Shown here: positions 18,023 to 26,480 of the stretch, piece by piece | Layout of the letters: every line of letters starts with the position of its first letter | Position numbering within the stretch: the stretch's first letter is position 1 | Assembly: GCA_024235255.1 (NCBI GenBank) | Contig: JACKMT010000002.1 | Coordinates: 806,001-870,000 of the forward strand | DNA from: Chromatiaceae bacterium | GTDB lineage: Bacteria; Pseudomonadota; Gammaproteobacteria; Chromatiales; Chromatiaceae | DNA length: 64,000 nucleotides | Reading direction: 5' to 3' | Made by a program: the position numbers and the translations under genes | The notes under the pieces: model-generated | What the model was told of the DNA's origin: nothing | The model's input: the letters and a program-made list of their open reading frames with translations, nothing else | Database searches by the model: none

Positions 18023-18088
18023 CAGCGGCACCCTCCGTGGAGGGGAAGTGATTGATCGTGTTAAATGACAGGAAATTAAGGAATAACA

Positions 18089-19915
18089 ATGTGTGGAATC
18101 GTCGGAGCCATTGCACAGCGTGAAGTGATGCCTATCCTGATGGAGGGGCTGCGGCGGCTTGAGTATCGGGGTTATGACTCGGCAGGGCTCGCTATCAGGG
18201 ACGCCTCCGGGCACCTTCAGCGGATACGTTCGGTGGGTAAGGTCGCTGCCCTGCAGCAGCTGCTGGACAACGCTTCAGTCAGCGGCAACCTCGGCATAGC
18301 GCATACCCGCTGGGCCACCCACGGCATGCCGGCGGAGCGCAATGCCCACCCCCACATGAGTGGCGAGAAAGTCGCCGTTGTGCATAACGGTATCATTGAA
18401 AACCACAGCGATCTGCGCGCCGAGCTGTCACAGTTGGGCTATTGCTTCTCATCGGAAACCGATACCGAAGTGATTGCTCACTTGCTTGGCAGTCTCCTCG
18501 ATCGCGATCCGGATCTGCTCAAAGCGGTGCGCATTACCCTGACCAGGCTGGTTGGCGCGTACGCGTTGGCGGTAGCCAGCCCCGACGATCCCGACCGCAT
18601 CGTGGTGGCAAGAGCCGGCAGTCCGCTGGTTGTTGGTGTGGGTATCGAAGAGAATTTCATCGCCTCCGACGTATTTGCACTGCTGCCGGTCACACAGCGC
18701 TTCATGTTCCTGGAAGAGGGGGACGTCGCTGAAATCCGGCGCGATCGCATCAGCGTCTACGACGTCGACGGCAATCCGGTCGAGCGTACTGTACGCGCCT
18801 CTCAGCTTGCCGCCTCTACCGCGGACAAAGGCCCCTACCGACACTATATGCTCAAGGAGATTCATGAGCAGCCCGGTGTGATCGCCGAAACCCTGGAAGG
18901 GCGCATTCATAAAGGGAGGCTGCTTGAGGAGAGCTTCGGTCACCAGGCGAGGGACCTGTTTGATCAGACGCGCAATGTACATATTATTGCCTGCGGCACC
19001 AGCTACCACGCCGGCCTGGTGACCAAGTACTGGCTCGAGGACGCAGGCATTCCCTGCAGCGTGGAGGTGGCCAGCGAATACCGCTACCGCAAGGTGGTGG
19101 TGCCGCCGGGCACCCTCTTCCTGACCATCTCCCAATCGGGTGAAACGGCGGATACCCTGGCTGCGCTGCGCGCCTCCAACAGCGCCGGTTATCTCGGCAG
19201 CCTCACCGTATGCAACGTCCCGGAAAGCTCTTTGGTGCGCGAATCCAACGTAGCGCTGATGACCCGTGCGGGCCCGGAGATCGGCGTAGCTTCCACCAAG
19301 GCTTTCACCACCCAACTGGTGGCATTGCGCCTGGTAACGCTGGCGCTGGCCAGGCGCAACGGCCAGACGATGGCGGAACAGAAGCGATTGGTGAATGAGC
19401 TGCACGCCCTCCCCCGCCAGATTGAGGTTGCATTGCAGATGAGCGATGACATCCAGGAGATGGCCAATGCATTTGCCGAGAAACAGCATGCGCTGTTTCT
19501 CGGCCGTGGTCCTTTCTACCCCATCGCACTGGAGGGCGCCCTCAAACTGAAGGAGATCTCCTATATTCATGCAGAAGCCTACCCGGCGGGCGAATTGAAG
19601 CACGGACCGCTGGCACTGGTGGATGAGGAGATGCCGGTTATCTGTGCGCTGCCGGACGACCCGCTGCTGGAGAAGGTGCTCTCCAATCTGCAGGAGGTGC
19701 GCGCACGCAACGGCGAGCTGTTCCTGTTCAGCGATAAGAAGGTCAAGATCGATCTGGATCACTATCAGAATCTCACGCTGGACGATATCTGTCCGAGCAC
19801 GGCGCCCATCGTCTACACCATCCCGCTGCAGCTGCTCGCTTACCATGTCGCGATCCTGAAGGGCACCGATGTGGATCAACCGAGGAATCTGGCCAAGTCG
19901 GTGACGGTAGAGTAG
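18089..19915 (+). CDS. glmS: Glutamine-fructose-6-phosphate aminotransferase GlmS
   Basis: GlmS converts fructose-6-phosphate and glutamine to glucosamine-6-phosphate, the entry to amino-sugar synthesis. The 608-residue protein opens MCGIVGAIAQREV, with Cys2 (after loss of Met) as the glutaminase nucleophile, followed by RRLEYRGYDSAGLA. Two SIS sugar-isomerase domains follow (ACGTSYHAGLVTKYWLE, SQSGETADTLAALR, then GRGPFYPIALEGALKLKEISY) and the C-terminus ends PRNLAKSVTVE. The short glmU-glmS gap leaves no room for a glmS ribozyme. Confidence 0.98.
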   Translation: MCGIVGAIAQREVMPILMEGLRRLEYRGYDSAGLAIRDASGHLQRIRSVGKVAALQQLLDNASVSGNLGIAHTRWATHGMPAERNAHPHMSGEKVAVVHNGIIENHSDLRAELSQLGYCFSSETDTEVIAHLLGSLLDRDPDLLKAVRITLTRLVGAYALAVASPDDPDRIVVARAGSPLVVGVGIEENFIASDVFALLPVTQRFMFLEEGDVAEIRRDRISVYDVDGNPVERTVRASQLAASTADKGPYRHYMLKEIHEQPGVIAETLEGRIHKGRLLEESFGHQARDLFDQTRNVHIIACGTSYHAGLVTKYWLEDAGIPCSVEVASEYRYRKVVVPPGTLFLTISQSGETADTLAALRASNSAGYLGSLTVCNVPESSLVRESNVALMTRAGPEIGVASTKAFTTQLVALRLVTLALARRNGQTMAEQKRLVNELHALPRQIEVALQMSDDIQEMANAFAEKQHALFLGRGPFYPIALEGALKLKEISYIHAEAYPAGELKHGPLALVDEEMPVICALPDDPLLEKVLSNLQEVRARNGELFLFSDKKVKIDLDHYQNLTLDDICPSTAPIVYTIPLQLLAYHVAILKGTDVDQPRNLAKSVTVE

Positions 19916-20191
19916 CTTTTTCGTCGTTATGTTCAGAACTGCCTGGCTAGAATCTATCTCATAATTCCCCGCTCTCCAGCGAGTTGCCTCCGAACTGCGT
20001 CCCGGCAGTGCTGCGCCGTTTTCTCGTGTTGTATACCTCAGGGTCAATTGTGTACAAGTACAAAGTCATGCAGTAGGTAATAGCGCTTTATTATCAAGAA
20101 ATCCGTAAACGCACCGATATTTTCGCTAAAGGGACTCTCATGCAGCGGATACATCGGATGTCACAAAGAGTAGTCTGGATATTGAATATAT

Positions 20192-20220
20192 TATTGTTTG
20201 CTTATATACTGAACCAGTAG
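20192..20220 (+). promoter_or_regulatory. Sigma-70 promoter of the small membrane protein gene at 20243
   Basis: TTGAAT (20192-20197) and TATACT (20215-20220) are 17 nt apart, a near-consensus sigma-70 promoter in an AT-rich stretch. The coding start is 22 nt beyond the -10 box, with CAGAGGTAG as ribosome site between them. Nothing else is recognisable in the 327-nt gap after glmS. Confidence 0.65.
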
Positions 20221-20242
20221 TTCTTACAGAGGTAGTAGTAAA

Positions 20243-20485
20243 ATGCAATTGTTTTCATGCAAGGTCATGCGGTCTATGGTTGTTGTTTCCACTGCCACGT
20301 TCAGTTTTGGGGTAATCTTGCAGTTACCGTCGGTTTTGTCATGGCTGCAACCGCAGCTTTCTACCGCATTCTTCTCCTATCTGGGGCTTTTGTTAATGCT
20401 GTTGAGCCCATTGATTCTAGGGATATCAGCGTTGATATTTTCTGTCCCCTATGTGAGCCATAAGCTGGACTCCTGCCAGCATTGA
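20243..20485 (+). CDS. Small two-helix membrane protein, paralogue of the 20526-20774 gene
   Basis: An 80-residue protein of unknown function with two hydrophobic segments (about residues 12-32 and 43-70). It begins MQLFSCKVMR and ends SHKLDSCQH. Both ends match the convergent neighbour on the other strand (LSLGCKTMR and EKLDKCEH), and the second helix is similar too (LGLLLMLLSPLIL against LGLIMLLFAPIIL), so the two are homologues. A good sigma-70 promoter and ribosome site support expression. The conserved N-terminal Cys and C-terminal Cys-X-His are the notable residues. No family recognised. Confidence 0.72.
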   Translation: MQLFSCKVMRSMVVVSTATFSFGVILQLPSVLSWLQPQLSTAFFSYLGLLLMLLSPLILGISALIFSVPYVSHKLDSCQH

Positions 20486-20525
20486 TGTTGCTCATAGCGC
20501 GATAACTTCTGACTATGGGTCCACC

Positions 20526-20774
20526 TCAATGCTCGCATTTGTCCAGTTTTTCTTTTGCTCCCGGCAGGACGGATAACAGGAAAGTAGAAATCAGAATGAT
20601 TGGAGCAAACAGCAGCATTATCAGGCCCAACATCATCACGATCTGCTGCATGTAAAGCATATCCGGAACGATTTTGGTTCCGGCAAGTATCATTACGATT
20701 CCGGCCACAAAGAAAATGCACGATGCGAGTACACCCTCACGCATCGTTTTACATCCCAACGAAAGAATTTTCAT
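20526..20774 (-). CDS. Small two-helix membrane protein next to the hao genes
   Basis: An 82-residue protein with two hydrophobic segments (about residues 15-35 and 45-70), a conserved-looking Cys near the start (LSLGCKTMR) and the C-terminal KLDKCEH. It lies 27 nt downstream of the NapC-type gene on the same strand, so it probably belongs to the Hao-NapC operon. Its relative at 20243-20485 faces it tail to tail with a 40-nt gap. Function unknown; a role as accessory to the electron-transfer complex is only suggested by position. Confidence 0.72.
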   Translation of the reverse strand: MKILSLGCKTMREGVLASCIFFVAGIVMILAGTKIVPDMLYMQQIVMMLGLIMLLFAPIILISTFLLSVLPGAKEKLDKCEH

Positions 20775-20801
20775 TATCAGGCGTCCCTTTCCAGTAATAG
20801 A

Positions 20802-21422
20802 TTAGTGTTGCAGCAGTTCATCTGCTTTTCCAGACGCCAGATTGAACTCCTGTTCTATCATTCGGTTCCATTTGTCGCGTTTGAAAGTTTTTTCATCGGG
20901 CACACGGCGATGTACCAGATTGTAATGGCAATCGATGCAACTCTTGCCTTGGGTTTCCTGTTGATGGATCAACAGCGTGTTGGCACGGGAGCCATTTATC
21001 GCATCCTGCACATGGCAGCGCCTGCAGGTCGCCGAATCGTTCTTTTGGAACCATCGTCTGGCGGCAAAAGCCGCATCAGGCGTATGCAAGGCATTGATAG
21101 CCGGGTCATCGTAGTCAGGTCCGAATAGTTGAGCCCATAGATCTTTTCCCCCTAATATGTGATCCCAGGTGGCAGCGAATACGCCTTCTGAGACGTGGCA
21201 GTCGCCGCAACTGGCGCGTACACCTGAGGCTGGATTGTAGTGAGCCGAGTCACGGTAGGGTTCGGCAACCAGTTCCATGGAGTGGCAGCCGGTGCAGAAC
21301 TCCTCGCTGCCGGTAACGTGATCGAACTCAATCAAAAACAGGACAAACAGAATGCCGGCAAAGCCGCCCAACAGAAGGGCAATCAGAACATGTCGGGTGA
21401 TGAACGCTGGTATGCTTATCAT
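20802..21422 (-). CDS. NapC/NirT-type tetrahaem cytochrome c, likely HaoC partner
   Basis: A membrane-anchored tetrahaem cytochrome of 206 residues. One N-terminal helix (about residues 11-31) anchors it; four CXXCH motifs follow at C43, C72, C133 and C162 (CTGCH, CGDCH, CRRCH, CIDCH). This is the NapC/NirT/NrfH pattern: such proteins oxidise menaquinol or ubiquinol and pass electrons to a periplasmic reductase. The start codon overlaps the stop of the octahaem gene by 4 nt, so the two are translationally coupled and very likely form one complex. NrfH and CycB-type proteins are alternatives within the same superfamily. Confidence 0.9.
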   Translation of the reverse strand: MISIPAFITRHVLIALLLGGFAGILFVLFLIEFDHVTGSEEFCTGCHSMELVAEPYRDSAHYNPASGVRASCGDCHVSEGVFAATWDHILGGKDLWAQLFGPDYDDPAINALHTPDAAFAARRWFQKNDSATCRRCHVQDAINGSRANTLLIHQQETQGKSCIDCHYNLVHRRVPDEKTFKRDKWNRMIEQEFNLASGKADELLQH

Positions 21423-22879
21423 GGCTTGTCAACGCCATAGCCAACCAGTGGGATCGGAGCGGTAGAGGCAGCTGATTCTTTTTGTTGCGCCCAACCAGAT
21501 GTGTATTCACCGATTAGTGCATTGGCGGTCTCCTCTCCGGCAAGTTCCCGCAGCTGGGATAGAAAGGTGCCATAGAATAACTGTGCCACCTGGTGTACCC
21601 CTTGCCAGCCGCTATGGTTCGGGCTTGCCATGGCAGCACCATGGCGGAGCTTGGTGCCTTCGTCGTGCCAGAGCTTCCAGTAGGTGAACTCCAATGGCTC
21701 ATCGAACGCAGTTGTGGTCAGTAAGCTTTTTTCGTACAAAGCCCGCATGATGGACTGTGCCGGCTTACCGAATCTTTCGTTATAGTATTTTATTGCGTCG
21801 TCAAATTGCCGCATGAAGCCATCGGTGAACCCTTTGCTGTGGCACTCGATGCAGACTTTACCCATTGCTTGACGGCGCTGTTTCGGGGTTGCCACCGCCT
21901 TGACTTTTCCAATGCTGCCATCAAGTTTAGCTAAATCACTTCCCCGTCGAGGCACAGCTTGAGTGTCCGGCAGTTCGCGGCGTTCGCCGTCCTCAAAGAT
22001 AACCAGGTACTGCTTCTCGGAAACGGGGCCGTTAAGGCTCCATGCTTCGCGCATGCCCACGTCGTGGCTCGCTTTCAAACCGGGTGAGGCTCCCATGTGA
22101 CAGGTGACGCAGGTGGGTGCCGCGCTGTAATCCTTACCGGTCACCCAATCATCACTTGCCAGATTCATTTTATCCCGATGGCTGGTGAACAGTGCGCCGT
22201 GCTTCGATTTCTCAAAAACCTCATCGTCCGGCGAATCGCTGCCGTTGTGGCACCAGGTACATGCTTCGGGAGTTCTCGCCTGAGCTTTTGAGAATTGATG
22301 CCGACCATGGCAGGCGCTGCAGGAGCCTCTCGAGCCGTCTGGATTTATGCGCCCAATACCCGAGTTTGGCCAACTCTCAGGCGTGAGGGTACCGTCTCCC
22401 CGAACTGCTACGAATGAACCGTGGCATTGTGTGCATCCTGCCGAGATCAGCGCTTTTCCGGAAAGGTTATCTGCAAGACCCGGCAGCTTGTCGCCGATCA
22501 GTGCAACCGCTTGTGAGTGAACCGAGTTCTGCGTCTCCGTCGACTCGATTGTGTGGCATCTACCGCAATCTTTTGGCGAAACGATAGTGGCTATAACTCT
22601 ACCTTCATGTTCCAAGGCATCATCGTCTGCCGGCAACGCCTGATGGCAATCGAGGCAGTTGACTCCTGCTTTGGCGTGAGCGCTCTCTTCCCATTGGCGG
22701 GTGAGCCCGGGAGAGGATTTTTCATGGCAGTCGATGCATGCTTTCCCCTCTGCTTTTCCCCAGTTGTCGGGGGATAGTTTCACCTTTTCTGCCCAGGCGA
22801 TTCCGACAACGCCAAGCCAGGAAACCATGATCAGACATAGCAGCAATGTGGGTTTGCTGTGGTTTTTTGCATATACCAT
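21419..22879 (-). CDS. Octahaem hydroxylamine oxidoreductase-like cytochrome (Hao family)
   Basis: A periplasmic octahaem cytochrome. The ATG at 22879 is preferred because GGAG stands upstream; it gives 486 residues with a signal peptide (about 1-30, ending GIAWA). Eight CXXCH motifs lie at C48, C75, C105, C149, C187, C207, C257 and C343. None is CXXCK, which separates it from the lysine-ligated octahaem nitrite and tetrathionate reductases and fits the Hao family. After the last haem, where oxidative enzymes carry the tyrosine that cross-links to haem P460, the sequence reads MASPNHSGWQG. The apparent lack of that tyrosine and the overlapping NapC-type gene suggest a reductive enzyme (for example nitrite to hydroxylamine or ammonium). 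The reaction is inference. Confidence 0.88.
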   Translation of the reverse strand: MVYAKNHSKPTLLLCLIMVSWLGVVGIAWAEKVKLSPDNWGKAEGKACIDCHEKSSPGLTRQWEESAHAKAGVNCLDCHQALPADDDALEHEGRVIATIVSPKDCGRCHTIESTETQNSVHSQAVALIGDKLPGLADNLSGKALISAGCTQCHGSFVAVRGDGTLTPESWPNSGIGRINPDGSRGSCSACHGRHQFSKAQARTPEACTWCHNGSDSPDDEVFEKSKHGALFTSHRDKMNLASDDWVTGKDYSAAPTCVTCHMGASPGLKASHDVGMREAWSLNGPVSEKQYLVIFEDGERRELPDTQAVPRRGSDLAKLDGSIGKVKAVATPKQRRQAMGKVCIECHSKGFTDGFMRQFDDAIKYYNERFGKPAQSIMRALYEKSLLTTTAFDEPLEFTYWKLWHDEGTKLRHGAAMASPNHSGWQGVHQVAQLFYGTFLSQLRELAGEETANALIGEYTSGWAQQKESAASTAPIPLVGYGVDKP

Positions 22880-23335
22880 GGATATCTCCAACATGGGAAA
22901 TAACACTGACAGAGCACTCCGCCAGGATGTTATAGAACCCTTTTTTTATAATGTTGTTTTCGCAGTAAATAATAATTTCCAACCCCGGCGGTGACTGCCA
23001 GGGTGAATTGCAAATCGAGTTGGCTAGCGTTGCCGGTATTGAAAGTTCGTGCGTAGCCGATCTGTTATATCCGATTATTACTATCGGTTTTCTGAGTGCT
23101 GGTGCCAACGGTAGCAAAAAATAATTTCTAAAAAAAGACAATTATCAATGTGCCGTCTGAGTCTGCTGGATTATGCTGCGTTCTAGTTGGTTGTATATGA
23201 ATATAATTAAAAATAATTATAAATTCTCTTGTTGTTATTAAAAATTATTTAAGTTTTGACTCGAATTTTCTTTGACTATCAAATGACGAGCGCATTCTTT
23301 CATTTAAAAGCACAAGCAAATAAGAGGGGTGTTCT
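22880..23335. other. AT-rich divergent intergenic region
   Basis: This 456-nt gap separates the minus-strand Hao operon from the plus-strand pentahaem gene and should hold both promoters. It is clearly AT-rich, most of all at 23190-23260. I saw no convincing FNR, NarL or NsrR operator and no credible coding sequence. A strong ribosome site (GAGGGGTG) precedes the pentahaem start at its right end. Confidence 0.5.
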
Positions 23336-24619
23336 ATGGTAAAGAAATTTAGATGGATCTTTGGGATAGGAGTCGTGGCGGCAGCAGGATGGTTTGGGGT
23401 TACAGGAGCCCTATTTGCGGCAGAGCCGATCAATCATCTCTCATCGGAAATCTGCAAGACCTGCCACACCGAGATCTTTAAGCAGTGGAAAGGATCGATG
23501 CACGCCAACAGCACCGCATTCAATGATCCGATACATGCAACTTTTTATCGCAGCGAGGTGGGGGATCCCGGACAAGAAGGGGCAGTACATAAAAAATCAA
23601 ACAGTTATCCAGTTTGCCTGGGGTGTCATGCACCCAATGCGGCACGTGATAAAAAAACCAAACTCGATGCTGTGGCGGCATACAACGAAGGGGTTAACTG
23701 TATCGCCTGCCATACTTTGAAAAAGTATAAAGGCATACAAGCGCCAAACGGAAAATTGCAACTCGGGATCAGTTCCTATGAGCTTTCCGATGCTGTGCAG
23801 GGACCTGGTCGATATTCCAATCGTAAGCTCGCATCGTTGACTGCCTCTGGCGATATTTTCGGCGGTGGCGACAGCGAGGCAAAACCGAATCCTCATCTGG
23901 GCGAACCGGTCACCATGGACGGGAAAGAGATTCCGGCAATCCCAATGGAGAGCAACCCCACGCAGCTGAAGACATCGGATGCCTGCATGGGTTGCCATGA
24001 TCAGCGTAATAATCCGCATGGCGTGCCGCTTTGCCAGACCGGTAACGAGTATTCGATGAGTCATTCGCAGGTCAACTGCCTCGCCTGCCATATGCCGGTG
24101 AGCGGAGGTATCGCAGACCACAGTATGGGCGGCGGACATGATCTTGCAATGTTGCAGCGTTCGGTCGTTTTCGATGTCTCGTCTGAGAAAAAGGGCGAAG
24201 TTCTGGTGACCTCGGTGTTACTTAAGAATCAGCAGCCGCATAGCCTGCCGACAGGCGCACCTTTCCGCAATATCCACATGGTTCTTACTGCTTATGACAG
24301 CGCAGGCAATGTAGTCTGGCGCAATGCGGAAGGGCACCCGGCCGAATCAGATCCGCAAGCCTACCTGGTCTATTCATTGGCTGATGACGAAGGTAAACCA
24401 GCTGGACCTCCGGTAGCGACGCGTTTGGGTAAGGACGCGCGGCTTAAACCCCACGAAGAGAGGACGCTGGTATACGAAGTACCGGCAAAAGGTGTGGTCT
24501 TGGTCAGAGGGGAGTTGTACTACAGCCTGCTGTGGCCCCAGTTGGTAAATAAGTTCTCACATCTGCCTGAGGATCTTACCGCTGCAAAACTGATCGCAAC
24601 TGCAGAAGTATCTCTTTAG
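23336..24619 (+). CDS. Pentahaem cytochrome c, cytochrome c554-like
   Basis: A secreted multihaem cytochrome of 427 residues. The N-terminal signal peptide runs to about residue 29 (GALFAAE). Five CXXCH motifs occur at C40, C94, C122, C217 and C248, in the spacing of cytochrome c554-type domains (SSEICKTCHTEIFKQW is typical). From about residue 270 to the end there are no cysteines; this part looks like a beta-rich domain (LKNQQPHSLPTGAPFRNIHM). Cytochrome c554 accepts electrons from Hao in ammonia oxidisers; here the protein is longer and divergent from a Hao-like gene, so a partner or terminal reductase role is plausible but unproven. Confidence 0.83.
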   Translation: MVKKFRWIFGIGVVAAAGWFGVTGALFAAEPINHLSSEICKTCHTEIFKQWKGSMHANSTAFNDPIHATFYRSEVGDPGQEGAVHKKSNSYPVCLGCHAPNAARDKKTKLDAVAAYNEGVNCIACHTLKKYKGIQAPNGKLQLGISSYELSDAVQGPGRYSNRKLASLTASGDIFGGGDSEAKPNPHLGEPVTMDGKEIPAIPMESNPTQLKTSDACMGCHDQRNNPHGVPLCQTGNEYSMSHSQVNCLACHMPVSGGIADHSMGGGHDLAMLQRSVVFDVSSEKKGEVLVTSVLLKNQQPHSLPTGAPFRNIHMVLTAYDSAGNVVWRNAEGHPAESDPQAYLVYSLADDEGKPAGPPVATRLGKDARLKPHEERTLVYEVPAKGVVLVRGELYYSLLWPQLVNKFSHLPEDLTAAKLIATAEVSL

Positions 24620-24629
24620 TCCCATCCAA

Positions 24630-24656
24630 CTTCCTGGGGAGTTACTCCCCAGGAAG
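24630..24656. terminator. Perfect 12-bp hairpin after the pentahaem gene
   Basis: CTTCCTGGGGAG (24630-24641) and CTCCCCAGGAAG (24645-24656) are perfect reverse complements around a TTA loop, 10 nt after the stop codon. No T tract follows directly, yet the position and stability suggest a transcription terminator or an mRNA 3'-end stabiliser. Confidence 0.6.
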
Positions 24657-24806
24657 CGTTGTATTATCCTTTCTTCCACTAAGGCGCAACCGTGCTTCTT
24701 TTCGCACGGCATCGATTTTGAGCTGCAGTGTAATCGGGAACTTTTCTACACCGAGCCAGCCAAAATATGCAACGATAACCGGACTACTCCAGTAGAGCCG
24801 GAACAG

Positions 24807-25289
24807 ATGCGCAGCCGCAACCACCTATTGCTCACAAACATCACGATGCTGTTGCTGGCGATCACCGGGTGCAGCGAGTCGCCCCAGACCGGTAGGGATG
24901 GAAATACAACACACCAGGCCGAAACGGAGCGCTTGCCGGTTTATCAACGTTGGTACAAGCGTGAACAGACGGAGCTGGGCGGCCTGCTGTTTCAGCAGCA
25001 CTGTGCGGTATGCCACAAGGCGGACGCCTCGGGTACCCCGAACTGGAAAGAGACCGATGCAGCGGGAAAGCTGCCTCCGCCTCCGCTGAACGGAACCGCC
25101 CATACCTGGCACCATGCGCTGCCGGTGCTGCGTCGTGTTGTCACGCTGGGCGGCGCACGGCTTGGCGGCACTATGCCGGCCTTCGGCGGGAAGCTGAGCA
25201 GCGATGAGATTGATGCCGTACTGGCTTGGGTGCAGTCACATTGGCCGGACAAGATTTATGCCATCTGGAACGAGAGAAACAGCCAATGA
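24807..25289 (+). CDS. Monohaem class I cytochrome c lipoprotein
   Basis: A 160-residue exported cytochrome. The N-terminus is a lipoprotein signal ending in the lipobox LAITGC (acylated Cys22), so it should be tethered to a membrane. A single haem motif CAVCH (C66-H70) and a distal Met in GGTMPAFGGKLSSDEIDAVLAW (Met123) are typical of class I cytochrome c domains that accept electrons in the periplasm. It follows the pentahaem cytochrome on the same strand. An ATG at 24846 is a possible later start, but it would leave a very short signal peptide. Confidence 0.83.
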   Translation: MRSRNHLLLTNITMLLLAITGCSESPQTGRDGNTTHQAETERLPVYQRWYKREQTELGGLLFQQHCAVCHKADASGTPNWKETDAAGKLPPPPLNGTAHTWHHALPVLRRVVTLGGARLGGTMPAFGGKLSSDEIDAVLAWVQSHWPDKIYAIWNERNSQ

Positions 25290-25372
25290 AGCCGTCGGAT
25301 TGCGGTTAAAATGCGAACCAGCTACGCATCGGATTGCAAAACTGATAGCTCATTCTTGAAAGGGGAAGAACG

Positions 25373-25804
25373 GTGTCGAAAAAATTGATCTTGGGCGTTT
25401 CCATGCTGTGCTTTCTTATTTCCGCTGCTGCGGAGGACGGCCGCATACAGGTGCAGTTGCCGGAGCCTATGCGCGAGCATATGTTGTCCAATATGCGCGA
25501 TCATTTGCTGGCGCTGGAAAGCATCACCCGCGATTTGGCCTCCGGTCAATTCGACGCAGCGGCAGAGACGGCGGAATCCCGCCTCGGCATGTCATCGATG
25601 GCTTTGCACGGCGCTTCTCACATGGCACCTTTCATGCCCGAAGGGATGCGCGCTACGGGTACCGCGATGCATCGCGCCGCAAGCCGCTTTGCATTAAAGG
25701 CAAAGGATGCCGCCGTGGATGGCGGGCTGGCGGCCGCTTTCGGTGCGCTGTCGGAAGTTATGCAGCAGTGTGTTGCCTGTCACTCGGGTTATCGCGTGCA
25801 TTAA
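25373..25804 (+). CDS. Cytochrome c'-like (class II) protein
   Basis: A 143-residue exported protein starting at GTG 25373 behind GGGGAAG. A signal peptide covers about residues 1-20. The rest is alpha-helical and Ala/Met-rich, with the haem motif at the extreme C-terminus (QQCVACHSGYRVH, C133-H137). This is the topology of class II four-helix-bundle cytochromes (c', c556), in which some members bind nitric oxide. With the neighbouring Hao-like gene, a part in handling reactive nitrogen is a reasonable guess. The family assignment rests on the topology and C-terminal motif only. Confidence 0.75.
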   Translation: MSKKLILGVSMLCFLISAAAEDGRIQVQLPEPMREHMLSNMRDHLLALESITRDLASGQFDAAAETAESRLGMSSMALHGASHMAPFMPEGMRATGTAMHRAASRFALKAKDAAVDGGLAAAFGALSEVMQQCVACHSGYRVH

Positions 25805-25894
25805 ATTGCGCGCGAACCACCATCTCAGCCGCCCGGTCACCGGAAGATGGGTGTTTGAACAAACCACGCAATCCGCTCGCCAGGGTAGTTCCTG

Positions 25895-26365
25895 ATGAAT
25901 ATATTTCTAATCTCGGTCGGCAACCGCATGCCGGGCTGGGTGCGGCAGGGCTATCAGGAGTACGCCCGCCGAATCTCCGGTGAACTCAACCTCAACCTGA
26001 TCGAGATCGCCCCCGGCAAGCGGGGCAAAAACGCCGACTTGACGCGCACGCTGAACGATGAGGGCGAGCGGATGTTGAAGGCAATTCCCAAAGGCTGCCG
26101 GGTAATCACGCTGGAGATCGAAGGGCGTGCCTGGAGCACGCAGCAGCTTGCCCGCAAGATGGGCAACTGGCTTGAGGCGGGCGGGGACCTGGCGCTGCTG
26201 GTCGGCGGTCCTGAGGGTTTGGCTGAGAGTTGCCGGCAGCGCGCCGACAGCCGCTGGTCGCTGTCGCCGCTCACCTTGCCGCACCCATTGGTGCGGGTAT
26301 TGATTTCCGAGCAGATCTACCGTGCGCTGAGCTTGCTGCGCAATCATCCTTATCATCGCGGTTGA
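25895..26365 (+). CDS. rlmH: 23S rRNA (pseudouridine1915-N3)-methyltransferase RlmH
   Basis: RlmH methylates pseudouridine 1915 in helix 69 of 23S rRNA using S-adenosylmethionine. The 156 residues show the SPOUT-fold knot motif LALLVGGPEGL and the very conserved C-terminus LSPLTLPHPLVRVLISEQIYRA ending NHPYHRG. Length equals that of the Escherichia coli protein (155). It marks the return from the cytochrome island to housekeeping genes. Confidence 0.97.
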   Translation: MNIFLISVGNRMPGWVRQGYQEYARRISGELNLNLIEIAPGKRGKNADLTRTLNDEGERMLKAIPKGCRVITLEIEGRAWSTQQLARKMGNWLEAGGDLALLVGGPEGLAESCRQRADSRWSLSPLTLPHPLVRVLISEQIYRALSLLRNHPYHRG

Positions 26366-26480
26366 CAACGCCTGGCCACAGCGCAGACTGTTATTCACCA
26401 TCCCGCTGGTGTAGGGTTGCCAAAAAATGCGCCGGCAACAATATCCGCTCGCCGGGCGTGGGGAATAGAGTTTGTGCAAT

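Noticed and set aside
18023..18088. glmS ribozyme
   Set aside because: Only 66 nt lie between glmU and glmS, too short for the ribozyme.
21419..22879. Octahaem tetrathionate or nitrite reductase (OTR/ONR)
   Set aside because: Those families have a CXXCK haem site; all eight motifs here are CXXCH, which fits Hao better.
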